Positions 57,977 through 64,000 of a DNA stretch of 64,000 nt are shown here, one piece after another. The notes under the pieces are model-generated. The model did no database searches, was not told the DNA's origin, and saw only the letters and a program-made list of their open reading frames with translations. Made by a program: the position numbers and the translations under genes. This DNA comes from Plasmopara viticola (Eukaryota > Oomycota > Peronosporomycetes > Peronosporales > Peronosporaceae), in NCBI GenBank assembly GCA_001695595.3, contig MBPM02000030.1:186001-250000 (forward strand), read 5' to 3'. Each line of letters starts with the position of its first letter. Within the stretch, counting starts at the first letter, position 1.

Positions 57977-59032
57977 TTACGCAAGCCCATCATCTCGCAC
58001 AATCTGAGCCAACTTTTGGGTCATTGGATCCAGCAATTTTTCACGGAGATAAGGCGCAAAGTCATGTTTTTGGAGCTCAAGAAGATGATTGGAAATGGCA
58101 GCCTTCGACCAATTTGCCTCATCCAATTTAGATAGCACGAAACTGGCTACTTCGTCGCCCATTTCTGTGTCACTTGCCTTTTGATAAAGCTTTTCCAAAA
58201 GAAAGGCATTGTTGTTGAACCCTTCGAGAGGACGCAGTTTCATAAACACGTCCGCGACTTCCCTCTCACCACTCATCATCCTAAAGTTCTCATCCAGGTA
58301 TGCAAAGATCGTCTTTGCATCATCCATTAAAAACTCTTCATAATAGTTCATCCAGTGGTAAATAGAAACATCGCCCATTAATGTTTGCATTTTCTCATGC
58401 AGAGCGTTTGAACCCGAATCACGATAGATTGCATACCGGATATACTTCCTTATTTCTTTGGTAGTGATCGTTTTCTTGTTGCCGGCCCACTCTTGCAGCA
58501 ACATGTTTTCAAAGCGGAGTCCCACGTCACGCGTGTCTTTGTCGTTTATAGCCTGCGCAATGACTGCTTCGACTCCGCCATCGTCGCTTGCCTTGAGCTC
58601 CTTATTCATTGTCAGGAACATTAATTTTTCAGCGTCGTCTTTGTAAGTTGCCTTGACTTCTGTTTCCCATTTTATAAACTTTGGACTCTTAAAAAAACCC
58701 TGTGAACCTACGTCTTTGACGTTGCAGACATGGAAATACTCAGTCACAAGACGCAGCTTCCGATCAAAGGCGGACTCTAAGAGTTTGGATTGCAACACCC
58801 ACTTCCCCACTGATGTATTTGCTAAGCTCTTTACAATTGGCAAAGTTGCGGCCGACTCCACGAAATTTGCTAGCCGTCGCCGTCGTTGAAAAGGTAGACG
58901 CAGCGTGCTTGGGCCATAAATTTGGGCTTCCGCTGCACCAGCCGCTCTCGCCGCCGCCTTGGCAGTGTTACCGAGCGTAACTAGAGCAAAAGCCGTCAGC
59001 ATCACGACGCACCGTAGACGCATCGCAACCAT
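57977..59032 (-). CDS. secreted WY-domain-like effector without canonical RxLR
   Basis: 351 residues from the ATG at 59032 (MVAMRLRCVVMLTAFALVTL: signal peptide, cleavage near residues 24-30). Where RxLR normally lies there is an Arg cluster, QRRRRLANF (residues 49-57), with no RxLR or EER. An RKLR string at residues 91-94 is too far in and not conserved in the copy. The mature part has two helical repeats of WY type: FIKWETEV...LLQEWAGNKKTITTKEIRKYIRYAIYR, then a second block with WMNYYEEFL, FAYLDENFRMMSGERE and GFNNNAFLLEKLYQ. WY-fold effectors of oomycetes act inside host cells on immunity or trafficking proteins; the target here is unknown. It is one of at least three copies at this locus and the only intact one, and it lies directly beside the F-box gene on the same strand. 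Confidence 0.8.
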   Translation of the reverse strand: MVAMRLRCVVMLTAFALVTLGNTAKAAARAAGAAEAQIYGPSTLRLPFQRRRRLANFVESAATLPIVKSLANTSVGKWVLQSKLLESAFDRKLRLVTEYFHVCNVKDVGSQGFFKSPKFIKWETEVKATYKDDAEKLMFLTMNKELKASDDGGVEAVIAQAINDKDTRDVGLRFENMLLQEWAGNKKTITTKEIRKYIRYAIYRDSGSNALHEKMQTLMGDVSIYHWMNYYEEFLMDDAKTIFAYLDENFRMMSGEREVADVFMKLRPLEGFNNNAFLLEKLYQKASDTEMGDEVASFVLSKLDEANWSKAAISNHLLELQKHDFAPYLREKLLDPMTQKLAQIVRDDGLA

Positions 59033-59061
59033 GAGCTTTGTCGACTTGAGCGTTAGCAGGT

Positions 59062-59078
59062 AAATATGAGAATGAGGG
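59062..59078 (-). promoter_or_regulatory. oomycete initiator (Inr-like) promoter of the intact effector
   Basis: On the minus strand the sequence CCCTCATTCTCATATTT matches the TCATTYY initiator core followed by an A/T-rich flanking region (ATATTT). It lies about 30-46 bp upstream of the ATG at 59032, the usual spacing. The same element survives in the pseudogene copy. Confidence 0.7.
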
Positions 59079-59394
59079 GATCTCGGGAGGATCGATGTTT
59101 GTAACGCATTTAAATTATACAGTGGTGGGCAGCAAGTTCATGATGCTGTCAATTTTGATGTATAGATTTCATACTTTAACGGATAAATTGCATACGACCT
59201 TTAAATTTATATAATTGTATCCATTGTTTTCTATACGACACAATGGCGCAGATTAGTGTGTTTAGCCGCAACTTTTACACTTTCCACAACATCAGGCAAT
59301 AAGTTAATGGAACTCTTATATATACCATAGAATTTGGTCGTTTAGGGCCCGCAATTTGTGAAACGGGATAAAGATGTCAAGGCAGCCTTTCGGA
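59079..59394. other. upstream region of the intact effector
   Basis: About 315 bp of AT-rich sequence upstream of the initiator. No gene is seen. Confidence 0.45.
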
Positions 59395-59850
59395 GACGGC
59401 TCTGAAAAATTAATTTGCACGAGCAATGATTGCGCAGGCTGGAAGAGACATGATCAAGGACTCTGCTTTGAAGATTTGCTGCTACAAAAGTGGGTCGGCA
59501 ACAAGAAGACGATCACTCGCAAAGGTTTACGGTCCGGAGCAAGGTTTCCTCCATTACAAAATGCAGTAGAAACAGGCGACGAGTTGTAGCTCGATCGTTT
59601 CCAGAAACAGATTGCAAACGTGAAGTCAGCGACGCTTGATATACATTTAGCCGGATACTTCATGGTGAAAGAGAGATAGGCGATGATTGTTCAAGGCACT
59701 GCCTGTTGATGGGTTTTTTAACATTGTCGTTTTCCTTTCAAAGCTTTACGAAAAGTTCAACGAAACGTGGGCTTGACCAATTTCATGCTGCGTGAGTTCA
59801 CGATGACAACTCCACAATTTTCTCCATCTGTCATGCGTAACAATTGAGCG
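59395..59850 (+). pseudogene. third, heavily decayed WY-like effector fragment
   Basis: Plus-strand sequence around 59455-59530 reads DQGLCFEDLLLQKWVGNKKTI, matching the intact effector's DVGLRFENMLLQEWAGNKKTI. Further on, broken frames around 59640-59760 recall the intact GEREVADV...GFNNNAFLLEKLYQ block. Several frame changes and stops separate the pieces, and there is no start. Limits are approximate. It retains the tryptophan that the 55-kb copy lost. Confidence 0.75.
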
Positions 59851-60006
59851 ACGAAGTTGCACCAAAACATATGCAGATTGTTTACATAAGACGTACAATC
59901 TCTCGCGTTGACGTCAGAAAGCCACGGATGAAGAAAGGTGAAGGTCTCCTGATGAATGAATAAGCGCCGCTTGGTCCTTACTTGGCTTGTTGCGGTAGCA
60001 AGGGTG
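59851..60006. other. spacer
   Basis: About 150 bp between the third effector fragment and the 3' end of the F-box gene; nothing recognised. Confidence 0.4.
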
Positions 60007-62241
60007 TCATTTGTGAGTCACATGCTGCCTTATGTGTCGATTCAGCTTTTGCACACTAGTAAAGGAAGCTCGACACGACACGTCAAAACACATGAAGCGC
60101 TTGTGCTGCGTCTGGTGGAACGCAAGATCCACTGCCGACTTGAGCACGTCATTGCAGCCGCAAAACGAGCAAATCTGCGGCGTAAAGGACAAAGTGGCTT
60201 CAATTGTCCGGCCATTGTCTTGATTACAAATTTTATTGGCTTTCATTGCTCGAAAGTGTCGACGTCGTAGTCTTCGCAGCACTTTCCACCGCTCTTGATA
60301 TAAATGTCGCCAATTATGCTTGTAAGCCTCACCGTGGTGACACTCTACTGATACAAAAGGTAGCGAATTAGATTTCATTCTCGAACAAAGATCGAGTCGC
60401 ATGTACAGCGGTTGCCACAGCGAAGCACGATGACTGATGACTGCAAACGTACGACACACAAGCGCCATCCGACAGAGGCGCTTGGCACTCATAAAAGAGC
60501 ACACACGCTCCATGACGTCAGGCAAGAGCAGGACATCAAATGAGCGCTCAAGTTGGGCGGAAACGACTGCATTGATTGGCTTTCTATCGATTCGACGACG
60601 CTTTCGTGCTTGCACGTTGAGTTCACCTTCGTCGCTTGGTGCTATGAGTGGCAAAGGTGAGATCAAGTGCGGCTTCAGCAATGTGTACATTTGTGGAAAC
60701 GGCAAGAAAGACGCCGACTGGAAGGCCATGCTCGCTACAAGTGCTTGCCACGCAGCGACTCGGTCTTCATGTTTCTGCTCAGTGTCTGGCACTTGTTCTC
60801 TACCTTCAAATATAAACGTTTGCACGTCTTGGTCGCTTAAAAACAACCAATGCTTCCAGACTTTGGCCATCCAGTGCAAGGGAGCGGCAATATAAAAATC
60901 TTCAACCGCAATGTCACTGCATAATCGCATCTGAAATTGAGACAGAACGTTTTTGGCCATCGCTGTTTGAGCGCAGACTTCCTGACGCACAATATCGACA
61001 CTTTGGCGTCGATGATACGCCACATACACGAGGTAAAAGACGTATTCATGTCGTTTTCGCTCGTTGTCACGATCACCTGTTTGATGCTCGACCGCCTTAT
61101 ACGTATCGATCATAACGTTTAGTACCTCGAGCACTGATGACAACGATACTAAGTCCACATGAGCACAGAATCCCACCAAAAGGTTCAGCACGGATCGATT
61201 GACGCCTTTGTCTTGATTTGCGGTATCTCGAAACCGTTCAATTAGCATCGACACAATCTCTGCTGCTAGGTCACGAACGAACATACACCCCACCGCCATA
61301 AACACTAGTGTTTGATGTGGTACACTGTCAATCTTTGCCTGTGAAAATGAGCTTTGCAGGGCGCGAAATAGCGCAGGCTTTAGCACTGCATTGGCTCGCC
61401 AACTGTTGAAAGCAAATCCCTGCAATCCCGTGAAGAACTTTTCCATTAGCTGATCATCTAGATGCATGCCCACCGCTTTCTTATCATCCGTCTCTCGGCC
61501 AAGCACTTTGTCACAGGCAAATTGCAGCAATGATAGCATAACTTTTGACACGGCACTCTGATGTCCCTGATCGCCTCGATTTAACTCCTCGATTAATCTC
61601 CAGATCCCAATAATCTGTGCAAAATCACAGTTAACTCGTTTTTTCTTCTTTCCTAAGTACTCCTGTAATACGTCGTGAAATTCGCCCGGAAAGCGAAGTC
61701 CTATCAGCGTCACAAATGGAAGCAAAGTCGACCAGACCGGAAAGCACGTCATGGCGTGGAACCTTGGCTTGAGCTGTGCCGGACACCACTTGCAAGCGTC
61801 TGGCTGTTTTCCCAGTCGCTTTGCACAAGGCAACAGCAGTGCATCCAGCATCACGTGTATAATAAGCTTCGGGGCTGGCCAATATGCTGCCTTTTCACCC
61901 TTTAACTCCTCAGAAGTGGTCTGTCTCGCTACTCTCACCAATTGTTGACACACTAACGCTGATACACCACTCTCACGGGCACTACGGCTGAGCCATTGCG
62001 CATCTGGATGTCGAAAAGCGCTGCGCACGAGCGAAGACGGGGGCGTAGCAGTGGTTTGGCCACTAAGAGAGTCCACAAAGACGCAAAGCTCGGGAAGTTG
62101 CCGTTGGATCTCGCACTGAGGAAACTGCAATAGCTCCAAAGATGATGTTTGCTGCGTGTACACTTTTCGTGCTGTAGCACCTACGCAATCGTTAAGGCGC
62201 TGCACCAGAGGAAGCACCTTATGCTTGGTAGTGTGCTTCAT
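60007..62241 (-). CDS. F-box protein with C-terminal C2H2 zinc finger
   Basis: Single exon, 744 residues, ATG at 62241 (MKHTTKHKVLPLVQRLNDC). The first 500 residues are helical and leucine-rich, HEAT-like, with no motif I can name. An F-box follows at about residues 560-610 (FDVLLLPDVMERVCSFMSAK, then LVCRTFAVISHRASLWQPLY). The last 60 residues have Cys/His pairs: CSFCGC...H, then CFDVSCRASFTSVQKLNRHIRQH, a C2H2-like finger. It is likely a substrate receptor of an SCF ubiquitin ligase; the substrate is unknown. The 5' end was copied to 54925-55225, next to a copy of the effector. Confidence 0.85.
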   Translation of the reverse strand: MKHTTKHKVLPLVQRLNDCVGATARKVYTQQTSSLELLQFPQCEIQRQLPELCVFVDSLSGQTTATPPSSLVRSAFRHPDAQWLSRSARESGVSALVCQQLVRVARQTTSEELKGEKAAYWPAPKLIIHVMLDALLLPCAKRLGKQPDACKWCPAQLKPRFHAMTCFPVWSTLLPFVTLIGLRFPGEFHDVLQEYLGKKKKRVNCDFAQIIGIWRLIEELNRGDQGHQSAVSKVMLSLLQFACDKVLGRETDDKKAVGMHLDDQLMEKFFTGLQGFAFNSWRANAVLKPALFRALQSSFSQAKIDSVPHQTLVFMAVGCMFVRDLAAEIVSMLIERFRDTANQDKGVNRSVLNLLVGFCAHVDLVSLSSVLEVLNVMIDTYKAVEHQTGDRDNERKRHEYVFYLVYVAYHRRQSVDIVRQEVCAQTAMAKNVLSQFQMRLCSDIAVEDFYIAAPLHWMAKVWKHWLFLSDQDVQTFIFEGREQVPDTEQKHEDRVAAWQALVASMAFQSASFLPFPQMYTLLKPHLISPLPLIAPSDEGELNVQARKRRRIDRKPINAVVSAQLERSFDVLLLPDVMERVCSFMSAKRLCRMALVCRTFAVISHRASLWQPLYMRLDLCSRMKSNSLPFVSVECHHGEAYKHNWRHLYQERWKVLRRLRRRHFRAMKANKICNQDNGRTIEATLSFTPQICSFCGCNDVLKSAVDLAFHQTQHKRFMCFDVSCRASFTSVQKLNRHIRQHVTHK

Positions 62242-63653
62242 AGATGAACGCGCACGTCAAACACATTCGGGAGGTTTTCAAATATAGCAGTCTTAAGAAA
62301 CAATCGCTCAACTTTTCTATTACTGAAAAAAACATGCACCATACTAAGAGTCGGTGTGTACATCAAAAAGAAAGCGTGATACTTGAGACTCAAGCTTACT
62401 TATTAGTAAGCTTTAAGCATCTGGTAAGCCACCAAGAGGCAGCTTCCAAACAGGTAATTGCTTATGACCACACACGGCATTGCCTTACTACTAAATATTA
62501 ACTTCGCTCTCGTTATAAGGTCTTCGCGCAGTGGGGGCTATCGTCATGGCTCATTGGAGAGGACACTCGTGCATACGTTAGTTGTTGCGGTTCTGTACTG
62601 CATTGACGCACGCCTTGTTAGCTTAGTATTGCTCGAAAAAAGTGTCAATTTCTACATTTATTTTTTAGTAGAATCATGCTATTTGAAGGATGGGCTGACT
62701 AATCAATAAGAGTGATAATAACATTCCATTTTGCAAGCTTATCAATTACATTTTGACGCATTAAGCAAGCAAGCCATACACCGACAATTCTTTTTAGTAA
62801 ATTGGAGACACCATGTCACGATATTTGAGCGTCTCGTTGATCCGTCGGATATTTTCATTGCCATCGCAAATGAATCGCCGGATATAGTAGCACTACCAAG
62901 TGTCCTATCTTATTTTGCCACAACCAACTCTGTGGTTCCAGTGGGTAAGGCTCGACCCGAAAGGCACTTAGATACGATCTTGAATGAGGTAGCCATAGAT
63001 TAGTCACATAAGTGGACGAGCAAGCACACTTATTGAATGTGACTGACCTGCTTACCTACATTCAAAAATGTGTGCAATAGTTGACGTCCCATTGACCGAT
63101 GAAAGGCTCACAGTGTATTGAGGAGTTCTCAAAAGTGGGTAGGCTAGCTACCAGCATCCTGCGCTAAAATCAGCTTAGCGCTAGCAAGTGGCCAAAGGTC
63201 TTAATTCTTCGCATTCGATATAGCTGTGAGGCCGACCGCGTTTACGCAACTTTATCGAGATATTATAAAAAATTGCTTTGACAATAGATATGCGCTAACG
63301 TTTTTAAGCCCAAAATCGAAGTAGGAGTGCACATTAACAATCTTTCGTTTTTCATTTTATTCGTTGCATCATCAAGTATAAAGCATACTGATTCATTTGT
63401 GACGATGATAAGTAATTGATGCCAAGCTTTCTTCCCCATATGGTTTGCGTACTTGCACGAGCCGATAATGAAGATCTTTGGAAATATTGTGAGGAACAGT
63501 CAAAATAAAAAGCTCTTTATTGACAGAATTGGTTATTAATCAGTATACAACGACATTGGTACAGCACTATGTCATCGAAAAGTCTGCTTTTTCACTTCTT
63601 CTAGTGTCTTAAGTGCTTGTCTTCACATTTCCTAGTTTATTTTTCTGTCGGAT
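62242..63653. other. gene-free stretch
   Basis: About 1.4 kb. A 90-codon plus-strand frame at 62731-63003 has no recognisable motif and no upstream signal peptide. No repeat or RNA is seen. Confidence 0.5.
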
Positions 63654-64000
63654 CTATACGCTAATCGCAGCCCAGTACTTGAGGCAATTGGAATGAGGAC
63701 GGCGTATTATTAGTAGAGCTGACTGCTCAACTGACGCCAGGCAAGCTCCAGCACCCTCCGACTCCACCACCACGTCCTTGCTCAGCGAAAAGAATGTGTC
63801 GGCATCCTTTATGTCAAGGGTGCTCACATTTTCGAATACAAAGACTAATTGTAAACCCAGCAGAAACGTAGTGAAGTCTTTGTTGTCAGTCAAGCCACGC
63901 GTCACCAAGGGTAGAAGAAGCGGCTGTGACAGTGAGTCATATGCTTTCGATATATGCGGTAGACGACGGTTCTTAGTGTACAAAACGTTGGTCGTAGTTG
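63654..64000 (-). CDS. 3' end of an unrecognised minus-strand gene (partial)
   Basis: The frame is open from the right window edge to a stop at 63654-63656. There is no ATG in the visible part, so the start lies beyond 64000. About 115 residues are visible, mixed hydrophobic and helical (FTTFLLGLQLVFVFENVSTL) but without a membrane-segment pattern. Family not recognised. Confidence 0.5.
   Translation of the reverse strand, partial: TTTNVLYTKNRRLPHISKAYDSLSQPLLLPLVTRGLTDNKDFTTFLLGLQLVFVFENVSTLDIKDADTFFSLSKDVVVESEGAGACLASVEQSALLIIRRPHSNCLKYWAAISV

Noticed and set aside
57977..59032. RKLR string at residues 91-94 of the effector as the RxLR motif
   Set aside because: It is about 65 residues beyond the signal peptide and the corresponding part of the duplicated copy lacks it, so it is probably chance.

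Overview
This is an oomycete nuclear window, most likely from a Peronosporales plant pathogen (Phytophthora or downy-mildew type). The evidence is short GT-AG introns (about 50-100 nt), large intronless housekeeping genes, an oomycete-type initiator promoter, secreted effector candidates (one with WY-like domains), and gene islands separated by AT-rich, repeat-bearing deserts.

Layout. 1-829 is the 3' end of an unrecognised gene. 1342-9906 is a compact island: a secreted, membrane-anchored CotH-kinase-like protein, a soluble twin-ABC ATPase divergent from an ALDH9-type aldehyde dehydrogenase, and a CoA-dependent acyltransferase-like protein. 10992-11528 encodes a small secreted protein with a KLLR motif. 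11.5-18.9 kb is gene-poor; it holds a foldback MITE-like element and a 47-bp tandem repeat. 18.9-28.3 kb carries a SPIN90/Ldb17-like gene, an internally deleted LINE with a 15-bp target-site duplication, a UPF0739/C1orf74-like gene (two exons), a 12-exon EDR2-like gene (PH plus DUF1336) and thiamine pyrophosphokinase. 28873-36444 is a single-exon ATG2. A Ser/Thr-rich single-pass membrane protein and NDUFA12 follow. 39.8-50.1 kb is a gene desert. 50.1-53.1 kb holds a PAAF1-like WD40 gene and an SLC35C2-like transporter, convergent to within 25 bp. 54.9-62.2 kb is an effector locus: an intact WY-like effector and an F-box/C2H2 gene on the minus strand, with decayed partial copies of both on the plus strand. 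The window ends inside an unrecognised minus-strand gene.

The housekeeping genes have no obvious common pathway; they are typical syntenic-island genes (autophagy, complex I, thiamine cofactor, proteasome assembly, actin nucleation). The accessory content sits at the island edges: the KLLR secreted protein, and the WY-like effector in an inverted, partly pseudogenised duplication with its F-box neighbour. That duplication is the most interesting structure here. Exon joins were worked out by eye from splice sites, phase and similarity to remembered family sequences; no search was run.
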